Shown here piece by piece: positions 1 to 7,900 of a stretch of DNA of 20,216 nt. The stretch covers positions 1 to 20,216 of the forward strand of contig CANGEH010000010.1 in NCBI GenBank assembly GCA_947452665.1, given 5' to 3'. The stretch comes from Caulobacteraceae bacterium. Lineage in GTDB: Bacteria; Pseudomonadota; Alphaproteobacteria; Caulobacterales; Caulobacteraceae. Position numbers and translations under genes: made by a program. A model generated the notes under the pieces. That model worked only from the letters and a program-made list of their open reading frames with translations. It was not told where the DNA came from and searched no databases. The first letter of the stretch is position 1; each line of letters opens with the position of its first letter.

Positions 1-479
1 AGATCAAACAAAAGATTGATGTTTTCGCTGACCATATTCATTTCCCGGCCCAATCTTTGCGGCGGGGCCTGATTGAGCACAAGCGCCGATGAGATCGGCA
101 TGGCGCGGACGAGGCCGGCGAGTTCCTTCAAGGCTCTGAAATCGATAATTGTCGGCCGCGAAACTAGCACGATGAGGTCCGACACCCGGGCTGCATCCAA
201 GCTTAGCTCTATCGATGCGGCTGGCGTATCGACAATCATGATATCAAAACCAAGCTTGCGCGCCTCGATTTGGGCGTGAAACAGGGCCCCTGGCTTAAAG
301 CTGCGTGTTACTGGACCAGGTGTTTTTCGGCACCGCGACCATTCAAACGAAGACTTTTGCGGATCTAGATCAATCAGCAGGACCTTGTAGCCAAGATTAT
401 GGGCTATGGTGGCCATGTGAACGCTCAGGGTGGTTTTACCCGTGCCACCTTTCTGCGATATGAATGAAATAGTCTTCAT
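1..479 (-). CDS. ParA/MinD-like partition ATPase, C-terminus cut by window edge
   Basis: I translated this by hand from the ATG at 479; 159 residues are visible before the left edge. A deviant Walker A motif, KGGTGKTT at residues 10-17, follows a short beta strand, and it is followed by LIDLDPQ and then IVDTPA, the order seen in ParA/Soj/MinD ATPases. Such proteins are cytosolic and dimerise on ATP to position DNA or protein cargo. The single-domain form with no N-terminal DNA-binding extension resembles small plasmid-type or orphan ParA proteins. No ParB-like partner is visible; one could lie beyond the left edge. It sits 165 bases downstream of modC on the same strand. The spacer 481-660 is only about 37% G+C by hand count, unlike the GC-rich genes to the right, which may mark the edge of acquired DNA. 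No strong ribosome binding site precedes the ATG, but a 16-codon frame ends on it with an ATGA overlap. The family call is firm; the cargo is unknown. Confidence 0.85.
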   Translation of the reverse strand, partial: MKTISFISQKGGTGKTTLSVHMATIAHNLGYKVLLIDLDPQKSSFEWSRCRKTPGPVTRSFKPGALFHAQIEARKLGFDIMIVDTPAASIELSLDAARVSDLIVLVSRPTIIDFRALKELAGLVRAMPISSALVLNQAPPQRLGREMNMVSENINLLFD

Positions 480-526
480 GCTTCGGCGGCCTTGAATAGT
501 GTGTGTATTTCGCTCGTTAAAGTCAT
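476..526 (-). CDS. Possible 16-residue leader ORF overlapping the ParA-like start
   Basis: A tiny frame begins with ATG at 526 and ends in a TGA that shares ATGA with the ParA-like start codon. Upstream it is closed by an in-frame TAA. There is only a weak purine run before its ATG. The overlap is the kind that couples translation, so it could be a leader peptide or the remnant of a lost upstream gene. With 16 codons, chance is a real alternative. Confidence 0.15.
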   Translation of the reverse strand: MTLTSEIHTLFKAAEA

Positions 527-644
527 CGTAAAAACTTACAAATGCGAATTTTTGCTAGCCATTTTCTTCGCTGCGATGAACTATTCAGAAAAATTAGCAC
601 CTTCAAATCATAAGATTCTATATTATTGCCTCAAGAACTCTAAG

Positions 645-1736
645 TTAACGGTCGATACTGTTTAGTCCAACCTTGGCAACGGCCTTAATCATAGCCGTTA
701 CACATAGGCCGTTTCGTAGTCCAAGGTTACGCAAAGCTTGTGACGTTACAAGTGCCCTAATTTTGTACCCGTAACCTGAAAGTGTGACAAGTAAAGTGCC
801 TGCACCAAAAGGTTCGATTGTGTCAATTTCTACGGTCAGACGGTTTTGGACGCTCGTATCGGTTGGATTGGTCAAGGCAATGGCGATATCGCTGGCCTCG
901 ACGTAAAACCGCACGCGGTGGCCGGGGTCGGCGTCTATGCGCGGCAGCGTAAAGACCGCTTGTTGGCCATTATCGGGTTTTGAGCCGAGCAATAGCCGGG
1001 TCGTGCCCTCGCCATGGTCCAGAACCGTGCCGGTCAGTATGGAAATCGGGGCCTTTAGGCCTGCGGCCAATCCCGCTTCTGGATGCTCGAAAACCTGTTC
1101 AATCGGCTGTGTGGTTAAAGTCTTGCCGCCTGCCATCAGGGTGACCTGATCGGCTAGCCGTATAAGTTCGTCCAGATCGTGACTGATATAGAGGATGTCT
1201 GGGCCACCGGTGATCTTGATCTGTTCAAGGCAGTCGAGCAGGCGCAATCGCCGCGCACCGTCTAGACCGCTGAGCGGCTCGTCCAGGATCAAGAGCCGCG
1301 GTTGGCTGAGCAGGGCGCGGCCAATGGCCACCCGCCGCGCTTCGCCGCCCGACAGCCCGTCCGGCGATCGCTGCAACAGGGTTTCTAGGCCCAATAGGGC
1401 AATGGTCTGGTCAAGGCCGGACAGGTTTGACCCCGCACCATAGGTCAGGTTTTGGAGCACGCTCAGATGCGGAAACAGGCGGGCGTCTTGGAACACATAG
1501 CCAATCTGACGTTTCCACGGCGGGACATGGAGGCGTGCCTTGGCATCAAAAAGCGTTTCGCCGTTCAGCCGGATATGGCCCGACTGGGGCCGGAGGAGGC
1601 CCGCAATTGCCCTGGCCAAACTGGACTTGCCCGCGCCAGAGCGGCCAAACAGGGCGGTGACCTGGCCTTGGGTGTCGATTTGAGCGTCTAGCTTAAAGCC
1701 GCCCAATTGCGCGCAAATGGCAATATCTAGGCTCAT
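645..1736 (-). CDS. modC: Molybdate ABC transporter ATP-binding protein ModC
   Basis: This is the ATPase subunit that powers molybdate (or tungstate) import through ModB at the inner membrane. Of 363 residues, the N-terminal ABC domain shows Walker A GRSGAGKS at 31-38, a Q-loop near VFQD at 81-84, the ABC signature LSGGE at 128-132, Walker B LLILDEP at 148-154 and the H-loop His at 186. The C-terminal third, roughly 290-355, has the size and pattern of a TOBE/Mop oxyanion-binding domain, which separates ModC from most other importer ATPases. Its ATG overlaps the modB stop as ATGA, so the two are translationally coupled. Base composition falls towards its 3' end, which runs into the AT-rich spacer before the ParA-like gene. 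No modA adjoins it. The length is normal for ModC. Confidence 0.93.
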   Translation of the reverse strand: MSLDIAICAQLGGFKLDAQIDTQGQVTALFGRSGAGKSSLARAIAGLLRPQSGHIRLNGETLFDAKARLHVPPWKRQIGYVFQDARLFPHLSVLQNLTYGAGSNLSGLDQTIALLGLETLLQRSPDGLSGGEARRVAIGRALLSQPRLLILDEPLSGLDGARRLRLLDCLEQIKITGGPDILYISHDLDELIRLADQVTLMAGGKTLTTQPIEQVFEHPEAGLAAGLKAPISILTGTVLDHGEGTTRLLLGSKPDNGQQAVFTLPRIDADPGHRVRFYVEASDIAIALTNPTDTSVQNRLTVEIDTIEPFGAGTLLVTLSGYGYKIRALVTSQALRNLGLRNGLCVTAMIKAVAKVGLNSIDR

Positions 1737-2449
1737 GCCGCACCGGCCTTTTGACGCCGCTGCACCAGGCGGCGCGACGCGGCCTCTGCTAGGATCAGGG
1801 CTAGGACGGAAATGCCCGCCGACAGGGCGGCTAGTCGCATGGCCATGGCATCACCGCCGGGGGTCTGGATGGCGTTATAAATGGCTGAAGACAGGGTTCT
1901 GGTCTCGCCGGGAATACTGGCGACAAAGGTCACTGTTGCACCAAATTCGCCCATGGCCTTGGCAAAGCCAAGCAAGGTACCCGCAATCAGGCCCGGTGCG
2001 GCGAGGGGCAGGGTAATGGTGGCAAACACCCGCAAGGGGCGCGCGCCTAGGCTGGCAGCGGCCTGTTCCAGGCCCGGATCTATGGCCTCAAAGCCAAGCT
2101 GTATGGCTCGCACCATTAAGGGGAAGGCCATTAGACCTGCGGCAAGGGCTGCGCCTGTCCAGTCAAAGGCAAACACGATCCCGACCTTGGCCAAGGCGCT
2201 GCCAATCGGCCCCATACGGCCAAACAGGCCAAGCAATACATAGCCCGTCACCACAGGCGGCAGGATGAGTGGCAGATAGACCAGCCCATTGATCAGGGCT
2301 GTGACCCAACCGCCGAGCCATGTTCTGCCTCGGGCCAAGGCAAGGGCTGTGGCCGCTGCCAAGGGCAGGGCAATCACGGTCGCAACGCAAGACACCTTGA
2401 GCGACAGGCGCAGGGCTTCCAGTTCGTCAGGCGTGATGGCGGGGGTCAT
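1733..2449 (-). CDS. modB: Molybdate ABC transporter permease ModB
   Basis: This is the 238-residue inner-membrane permease of the molybdate importer. The chain consists of about five hydrophobic segments. A cytoplasmic EAA-type loop, around LEQAAASLGARPLRVF, is followed by TLPLAAPGLIAG and AMGEFGATVTFV; these are hallmarks of ModB and related binding-protein-dependent permeases. The last codon overlaps the start of modC by ATGA. The usual first gene, modA for the periplasmic binding protein, is absent: upstream on the same strand there are only about 100 bases with a hairpin, then the PQQ dehydrogenase. ModA must be supplied from elsewhere if the importer works. The overall call rests on the permease pattern plus the coupled, TOBE-bearing ATPase. 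Confidence 0.92.
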   Translation of the reverse strand: MTPAITPDELEALRLSLKVSCVATVIALPLAAATALALARGRTWLGGWVTALINGLVYLPLILPPVVTGYVLLGLFGRMGPIGSALAKVGIVFAFDWTGAALAAGLMAFPLMVRAIQLGFEAIDPGLEQAAASLGARPLRVFATITLPLAAPGLIAGTLLGFAKAMGEFGATVTFVASIPGETRTLSSAIYNAIQTPGGDAMAMRLAALSAGISVLALILAEAASRRLVQRRQKAGAA

Positions 2450-2514
2450 TCAATAACGGGTCTCAAGAATGGGTTGTCCGCATTCTAGACCATGATCGCC
2501 AGCGCTTGGCGAGA

Positions 2515-2544
2515 CCCCGCGCCCGGTATGAGCCGGACGCGGGG
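2515..2544 (-). terminator. Strong hairpin after the PQQ dehydrogenase gene
   Basis: A 12-base stem (2515-2526 with 2533-2544) has one mismatch and a 6-base loop. It lies just past the dehydrogenase stop codon at 2552 and before modB on the same strand. The stem is very GC-rich, but no T-run follows it in the direction of transcription. It could be a terminator, an attenuator or an mRNA 3' end stabiliser separating the two units. Confidence 0.45.
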
Positions 2545-2551
2545 CTATTGC

Positions 2552-4669
2552 CTATTTCGGCGTGGTCATGGCCGCGGCGTCTTCTGCCTTGGCCTTGATC
2601 GCTTCGCTCAGGACATAAGCCCGGATGGACTCAGCCTGGGCGGGTGTGAGGTATTCCTTGAAGCTGATCATGCCCATGGGTTGGCGGGCACCATCAATCA
2701 CAACGGACTTCCAATTGTCTTCGGTCAGCAGCATCTGCGAGGTTTTCAGGTTCGGCAGATAGGTGCCCGAGGCATTGGCGCCGTGACAGACTGAGCAGTT
2801 TTGGTGATAGAGCGCAAAGCCCTCCTTGACCGAGCCCTTGGAGCTAACGCCGGCAAGATCAATGGTCATTTTTTCTGGCGTTGGGAAGGCCGCCACCTTG
2901 TCGGTGCCGCCAATCTTGAACACCAGCAAGCGGCCGGGCAGACGCGGACGGTCAGGCAGGGCGAAATTGGCCGCCAGAGGGGCCGCGCCGCCATAACCGA
3001 CCATAATGGCCACATACTGCTCACCGTCGATCGAATAGGTCGAGGGGGCTGCAATAATGCCATTGCCAGCCTGATAGCTCCAAACCTTGGCGCCGGTCTT
3101 GGCATTATAGGCGACAAATTCACCCCCCGCTGAGCCTTGGAACACCAGATCACCGGCCGTGGCCAAGACGCCAGCATTCCAGAAATACGGATGTTCTACC
3201 GTCCAGCGGGCCTTTTTAGCGACCGGATCCCAGGCAATCAGATGGCCCTTCATCATGGCCTTGATGGCGGCCTTGGCGGCTTTGCCGTCCGGCAGAGCTG
3301 TGGCCAGGGTATCAATGCCAACATTCCAGGCACCCTGTTTATGGATGTATTTGGTGTCATTGACATAGCCAAACGGCACCGACATGGCCGGAATATAGAC
3401 AAGGCCCTCCTTGGGGCTATAGGCCATCGGCTGCCAGTTATGGCCGCCGTAAGGGGCGGGGATTGCCAAGGCCGGGTTGGTTTCATAGCGCGCGCCGGGG
3501 GTCTCGATCGGACGGCCCGTCTTCATGTCCACGCCCGACGCCCAGGTGATGGGGATGTATTTATCGGCCGAGAGCAGCTCGCCGCTTGCCCGGTCGAGCA
3601 CATAGAAGAAGCCATTCTTGGGGGCCTGCATGACCACCTTGCGGGCCTTACCGCCTATGTTCAGTTCAGCCAGCATAATGTGCTGGGTCGCGGTATAGTC
3701 CCAGCTCTCGCCCGGCGTGGTCTGATAGTGCCAGACATAATCGCCGGTATCGGGCTTGAGCGCGACGATGGAGGACAAGAACAGATTATCGCCCTTACCG
3801 TCTGAACGCTTCAGATGGTTCCAAGGCGATCCATTACCGGTACCGATATAAAGGATGTCGAGATCGGGGTCATAGGCCATGGCATCCCAGACCGTGCCGC
3901 CGCCGCCGGTCTTTTTCCAGCCCTCGCCAAACCAGGTCTTGTTGGCCTTTTCCGCCAGCACCTTGTCCGAGGCCGCGCCATCGGGCTTACCCTCTGGGTT
4001 AGGCGTCGTATAGAAGCGCCAGGCCAACTTGCCGCTAGCGGCGTCATAGGCCGAAATATAACCGCGCACGCCATATTCTGCGCCGCCATTACCGATCAGG
4101 ACCTTGCCCTTGATCACGCGCGGTGCGCCGGTGATGGTATAGGGCTTGGACTGGTCGAGTGTCACGACCGACCACTTGACCTTGCCTGTGGCCGCATCAA
4201 GCGCAATCAGGCGGCCATCAAGCGCGCCGACAAACACCATGCCATTCCAGACGGCAACGCCGCGATTGACCACGTCGCAACAGGCGCTAAAGCCGCGCTT
4301 GCCATCGACCTTGGGGTCATAGGACCATTTCAAGGCCCCGGTCTTGGCGTCAAAGGCAAACACCTTGGACCAGCTGGTCGTGGTATAGACCGTGCCATCG
4401 ACCATTAGCGGTGTGGCTTCCTGACCGCGATCGGTATCAAATTCATAATGCCAGGCCACGCCCAGCTTGCCGACCGTTTCGGTATTGACCTCAGTCAATG
4501 GGCTATAGCGCTGCTCCGAATAGGTGCGGCCATAGCTCATCCAATTGCCCTTATCGGTGTCGGCCGCGACGAGCCGCGCGGCGTCGACCTTGCCCGCCTT
4601 GGGGCCCGGCTGACACGCAGTCAGCAATAATGCCGCCGCTATGGTTCCGAGGATGGACGTAATCTTCAT
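2552..4669 (-). CDS. Lipoprotein PQQ-dependent quinohemoprotein alcohol-type dehydrogenase
   Basis: This 705-residue protein oxidises an alcohol or related substrate outside the inner membrane, passing electrons from PQQ to its own c-type haem. A signal sequence ends in a lipobox LTAC with Cys19, so it should be lipid-anchored. The eight-bladed PQQ propeller (about 40-590) shows the vicinal Cys130-Cys131 pair, the metal ligand Glu198 in GAEYGVRG, Asn279 in GTGNGSPWN and the catalytic Asp324 in SWDYT. The residue two after Asp324 is Thr, not Asp, which fits a calcium-type rather than a lanthanide-type enzyme. A cytochrome c domain follows, with CSVCH at 625-629 and Met665 or Met667 as likely sixth haem ligand. 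The ATG at 4669 is preceded by AGGAAA; a longer open frame further upstream lies antisense to the TonB receptor and lacks a signal peptide. The substrate cannot be told. It is divergent from the receptor gene. Confidence 0.92.
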   Translation of the reverse strand: MKITSILGTIAAALLLTACQPGPKAGKVDAARLVAADTDKGNWMSYGRTYSEQRYSPLTEVNTETVGKLGVAWHYEFDTDRGQEATPLMVDGTVYTTTSWSKVFAFDAKTGALKWSYDPKVDGKRGFSACCDVVNRGVAVWNGMVFVGALDGRLIALDAATGKVKWSVVTLDQSKPYTITGAPRVIKGKVLIGNGGAEYGVRGYISAYDAASGKLAWRFYTTPNPEGKPDGAASDKVLAEKANKTWFGEGWKKTGGGGTVWDAMAYDPDLDILYIGTGNGSPWNHLKRSDGKGDNLFLSSIVALKPDTGDYVWHYQTTPGESWDYTATQHIMLAELNIGGKARKVVMQAPKNGFFYVLDRASGELLSADKYIPITWASGVDMKTGRPIETPGARYETNPALAIPAPYGGHNWQPMAYSPKEGLVYIPAMSVPFGYVNDTKYIHKQGAWNVGIDTLATALPDGKAAKAAIKAMMKGHLIAWDPVAKKARWTVEHPYFWNAGVLATAGDLVFQGSAGGEFVAYNAKTGAKVWSYQAGNGIIAAPSTYSIDGEQYVAIMVGYGGAAPLAANFALPDRPRLPGRLLVFKIGGTDKVAAFPTPEKMTIDLAGVSSKGSVKEGFALYHQNCSVCHGANASGTYLPNLKTSQMLLTEDNWKSVVIDGARQPMGMISFKEYLTPAQAESIRAYVLSEAIKAKAEDAAAMTTPK

Positions 4670-4764
4670 GGTTTCCTGCCCTAACCTTTTTGATTTTTGT
4701 CTAGGTTGACGCTGATCATGTTGTAAATGCGCGGTGAAGGCAACGGTCCCCAAACAAGAAGCCC

Positions 4765-6798
4765 ATGGGGTCGTGCGGTTTTTTAGCTGTGAGCGCGATT
4801 TTAATGATTTCCGATGTCCCTGCCGTAGAAACCGTTGTGGTTCATGCTGCCCGTCTGGCCCCTTCGCCCTCGGACAAGGTGTTTTCGATTGTGCGGCTGG
4901 ACGCGGCAGAGCTTGCCACCGCTCCGCGTCTGGATGAGGCGCTGAAACAGGTGCCCGGCGCGTCCTTGTTTCGCCGTACATCCAGCCTTTCGGCCAATCC
5001 GACATCCCAAGGCCTATCCTTGCGCGCCATTGCGCCATCGGGTGCAGGCCGAGCCTTGGTGACCCTAGACGGTGTGCCGCAAAATGATCCGTTTGGCGGC
5101 TGGGTGATCTGGTCGGCCCTGCCGCCAGAGGGCCTATCGGGCGCGTCGGTCGTGCGCGGTGCCGGGGCAGGGGCTTATGGGGCGGGGGCCTTGACCGGTG
5201 TGGTGGCCTTGGACGAGGCAGGCAGTTCGACCCGCAGTTTGAATGTGTCGGCGGGGGAGTTGGGCTCAGCAAGGCTGGGCCTCGCCTTTGGCGAGGGGCC
5301 GGTCTTGATCGTGGCCAGCCGCGAAACCTCGCGGGGCTATGTGCCAGTGCGCGGCGCTCGCGCAGGCTCAGCCGACACCCGCACCGATCTGGAAACCTGG
5401 AGTGCCGGGGCCCGCATTCAGCAGGATATCGGCCCGGTGGTCGCGGCCCTGCGGCTTGGGGCGTATCAGGAAGATCGCGGGGCTGGCCTGAAGGGGGCCA
5501 ATTCTAGGGCTGAGGGCCAACAGGCTAGCCTGACCCTGGCCCAGACCTCTGACGCCAGTGCCAGCGGTTGGCGCGCCCAGGCCTGGGCGCGGCGCTCGAA
5601 CCTGTCTAATAGCTCGGTCGCGGTGGCTTCAGACCGGGCCACGGCAACCCCTGCCAATAATCAATATGCCACCCCGGCCACAGGCTATGGCCTCAATGCC
5701 GCCTGGCGCTGGGCAGGCTCGGGCTGGACCAGCGAGATTGGGGCCGATGGCCGCCTGACCGATGGCGAGGAGCATGAGCTGTTTCGCTATATGGGCGGAA
5801 CCTTTACCCGCGATCGCCGCGCAGGCGGCAGTACCCGTGTCATGGGCGCCTATTGGGAAGGCTCGCGCCAGACCGGCCCCTGGCTGTTGGCCGGCGGCGC
5901 GCGGCTGGATGCTTGGGAATCGATCGACGGCTTTCGGCGCGAGACCAATGCCCAGACCGGGGCTGTGACCCTGAACCAGGCCTTTGCCAAGACCCATGGG
6001 CTAGAGCCGACGGCGAGGCTTGGCCTAAGGCGCGATCTTGGCGACGGTGTCTATTGGCGCAGCGCCGTCTATTCGGGTTTCCGCACCCCGACCCTCAATG
6101 AGCTTTATCGCCCCTTTAGGGTTGGCAATGACATTACCGAGGCCAATCCAGCCCTGAAGCCAGAGCATCTGGCCGGTCTTGATGTGAGCCTTGGCGGTGA
6201 GGGCGCATGGCGCTGGAGCCTGGGCGGCTTTGCCAATCGCCTGAGTGATCCGGTGACCAATGTGACGCTTGGCTCAGGTCCCGGCGTCTTGCCGATCTTG
6301 CCAAGCGCGGGCTTTATTCCTGCTGGTGGCGTCCTGCGTCAGCGGCAAAATGCGGGTCAGATCATGGCCTATGGTCTGGAGGCCGAGGCCTCGCGAGACC
6401 TGACGCCAAGCCTGAATGTCCGTGCCGCCCTATCTGCGACCCATGCCCGGGTTGAGGGGGCCGACACAGCACCGCAACTGAACGGCAAGCGCCCGGCCCA
6501 GACCCCCGAACTGACCCTGGTTGGCCAGGTGCGTTGGAGCCCGGTCCATCCTTTGAGCTTGAGCGCCGATCTGCGGTTTGAAACCGCGCGCTTTGAGGAT
6601 GATCTCAATACAAGGCGTCTCGCCCCCGCCACCAGCCTAGATGCGCGGGCAGGCTGGCAAATTGCCAAGGGTCTAGAGGTCTATCTGGCTGCCGATAATG
6701 TTACCAATGCCAAGATTGCGGTGGCCCAGTCGGCCGACGGCACAACGGGCTATGGCGCGCCGCGTCTGGTGCGGTTGGGCTTAAGTCTCAGGCGCTAG
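4765..6798 (+). CDS. TonB-dependent outer membrane receptor
   Basis: This 677-residue protein is an energised outer membrane uptake channel. After a short hydrophobic signal sequence comes ETVVV (about residues 22-26), a likely TonB box. The plug domain follows: ALKQVPGASLFRR, GLSLRAIAPSGAGRALVTLDGVPQNDP and VVRGAGAGAYGAGALTGVV match the usual plug landmarks. The rest is a beta-barrel with a receptor-type stretch at GFRTPTLNELYRPFRVGN. The C-terminus ends in two Arg rather than the usual aromatic residue. It is divergent from the PQQ dehydrogenase, with 95 bases between the start codons; a TTGACG at 4706-4711 could be part of its promoter. The ligand is unknown: PQQ uptake is an idea from context, and siderophore or vitamin uptake is equally open. 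Its TAG stop interlocks with that of the convergent gene in a shared CTAG at 6795-6798. Confidence 0.9.
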   Translation: MGSCGFLAVSAILMISDVPAVETVVVHAARLAPSPSDKVFSIVRLDAAELATAPRLDEALKQVPGASLFRRTSSLSANPTSQGLSLRAIAPSGAGRALVTLDGVPQNDPFGGWVIWSALPPEGLSGASVVRGAGAGAYGAGALTGVVALDEAGSSTRSLNVSAGELGSARLGLAFGEGPVLIVASRETSRGYVPVRGARAGSADTRTDLETWSAGARIQQDIGPVVAALRLGAYQEDRGAGLKGANSRAEGQQASLTLAQTSDASASGWRAQAWARRSNLSNSSVAVASDRATATPANNQYATPATGYGLNAAWRWAGSGWTSEIGADGRLTDGEEHELFRYMGGTFTRDRRAGGSTRVMGAYWEGSRQTGPWLLAGGARLDAWESIDGFRRETNAQTGAVTLNQAFAKTHGLEPTARLGLRRDLGDGVYWRSAVYSGFRTPTLNELYRPFRVGNDITEANPALKPEHLAGLDVSLGGEGAWRWSLGGFANRLSDPVTNVTLGSGPGVLPILPSAGFIPAGGVLRQRQNAGQIMAYGLEAEASRDLTPSLNVRAALSATHARVEGADTAPQLNGKRPAQTPELTLVGQVRWSPVHPLSLSADLRFETARFEDDLNTRRLAPATSLDARAGWQIAKGLEVYLAADNVTNAKIAVAQSADGTTGYGAPRLVRLGLSLRR

Positions 6799-7898
6799 CG
6801 GCCGCAGCCGGCCTCTTTGCACGATGCGTCATCGGACCAACTGATCAGGCGCACCAGCATGGCCCCGATCTCGTGCAGGGGCGAGGTGGCGATCGACAGG
6901 ACCTGCCCGTCCAGCGGCGCTGTGACCGTGGCCGTGACCTGTCCGAAGGGATCGCTGATGGTGGCAAGCGGTTGGCCGGCCTTGACCTTGTCGCCAAGCT
7001 TGACCCTTAGGCGGGCATAGCCGCCGTGCGGCGCTGAGACATTGGTCGTCAGATTGCCGATATAGGGCTCTCGCCCAGGCTTGGTGACCTGCCCGACCAC
7101 CATGCCCTGATCGATCATCAAGTTCTTGATACCCGTGAGGGCCCGCCCGATCATGACCGGGTCAAAGACCTCGGGTGCGCCGAGTTCCAGGGTCACAGCC
7201 GTCATGCCCGCCGCATTGAGCATGTTCTCGATGGCACCATTGACGCCGGGATCGAGCTTAATCACATCGGGCCTGATCACTTCGGCCATATGCTTGGCGC
7301 CCGGCGTTTGGGCGAAAATATACATGGGGTAAAGCGTGCCGCGCGACTGGGTATGCAGATCGATCGCCAGGTCGGCATTGCCCAAAAATAGGCCCGTCCA
7401 GAGCCGCCCGGCATAGACATCGGCTATGTCATCGCTGTTTACATTGCCCGGCATTTTGCGGTTCAGATTATTGCTGCCCGAGCCTTCACTGGGATGAAAA
7501 CCGCGCGCCGCTTGCAAGAGGCCAGGCTGGTTGAGGCCCGGTACCCCGATAACCACACCGCTCATCTGTTTGGGATCAAGATCCTTGAACAGGTCCTGGA
7601 TGACGGCAATGCCGTTCAATTCATCGCCATGCACTGCGGCGGTGAGCAAGAGCCGTTTGCCGGGCTTTGCCCCCTTGGCGACCAGGACCGGCACATACCA
7701 GCCTTGGCCAGTCGTCTGGTCGGTGACGCGGAAGTAAAAGCGCGACAGGCTGGCGCTTGGCAGGTCGCTGACATCCAGCGCCGAGATCACCGGCACCCCG
7801 TCCATCCGGTCGCCGGTCAAGACTGTGGCCGCTTGAGCCGGCGCAAGGCCGAGGCCTAGGCTAAGGCTGGCGACTAGGGCAGCAGCGAGGCGTTTCAT
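6795..7898 (-). CDS. Exported M14-type succinylglutamate desuccinylase/aspartoacylase-like protein
   Basis: This 367-residue protein is predicted to be a periplasmic zinc hydrolase that cuts an amide bond in an N-acyl amino acid or peptide-like compound. A Sec signal peptide ends at AQA near residue 23. Zinc ligands His90 and Glu93 lie in AVHGDE, the third ligand His182 in DLHTQ, and the likely catalytic Glu238 in TLELG; NLNRKMPG at about 144-151 matches the family's substrate-arginine motif. After about residue 285 a barrel-sandwich domain like those of lipoyl/biotin carriers follows, as in other aspartoacylase-like proteins. The short tail carries a CX4C pair. I start it at the ATG at 7898, which precedes the signal peptide and lies 2 bases after the thiolase stop, so the pair is probably co-transcribed and coupled. 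The true substrate is unknown. Confidence 0.85.
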   Translation of the reverse strand: MKRLAAALVASLSLGLGLAPAQAATVLTGDRMDGVPVISALDVSDLPSASLSRFYFRVTDQTTGQGWYVPVLVAKGAKPGKRLLLTAAVHGDELNGIAVIQDLFKDLDPKQMSGVVIGVPGLNQPGLLQAARGFHPSEGSGSNNLNRKMPGNVNSDDIADVYAGRLWTGLFLGNADLAIDLHTQSRGTLYPMYIFAQTPGAKHMAEVIRPDVIKLDPGVNGAIENMLNAAGMTAVTLELGAPEVFDPVMIGRALTGIKNLMIDQGMVVGQVTKPGREPYIGNLTTNVSAPHGGYARLRVKLGDKVKAGQPLATISDPFGQVTATVTAPLDGQVLSIATSPLHEIGAMLVRLISWSDDASCKEAGCGR

Positions 7899-7900
7899 AT

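Noticed and set aside
3692..3709. Lanthanide-dependent dehydrogenase with a lanthanophore receptor next door
   Set aside because: The residue two after catalytic Asp324 is Thr, not the extra Asp expected of XoxF/PedH-type enzymes.
3137..3805. Long plus-strand open frame (222 codons) and several others inside the PQQ dehydrogenase
   Set aside because: These are GC-rich shadow frames opposite conserved propeller and metal-ligand segments.
4670..5272. A 201-codon upstream extension of the PQQ dehydrogenase reading frame
   Set aside because: It is low-complexity, antisense to the TonB receptor plug, and would bury a clear lipoprotein signal peptide; a good ribosome binding site precedes the internal ATG at 4669.
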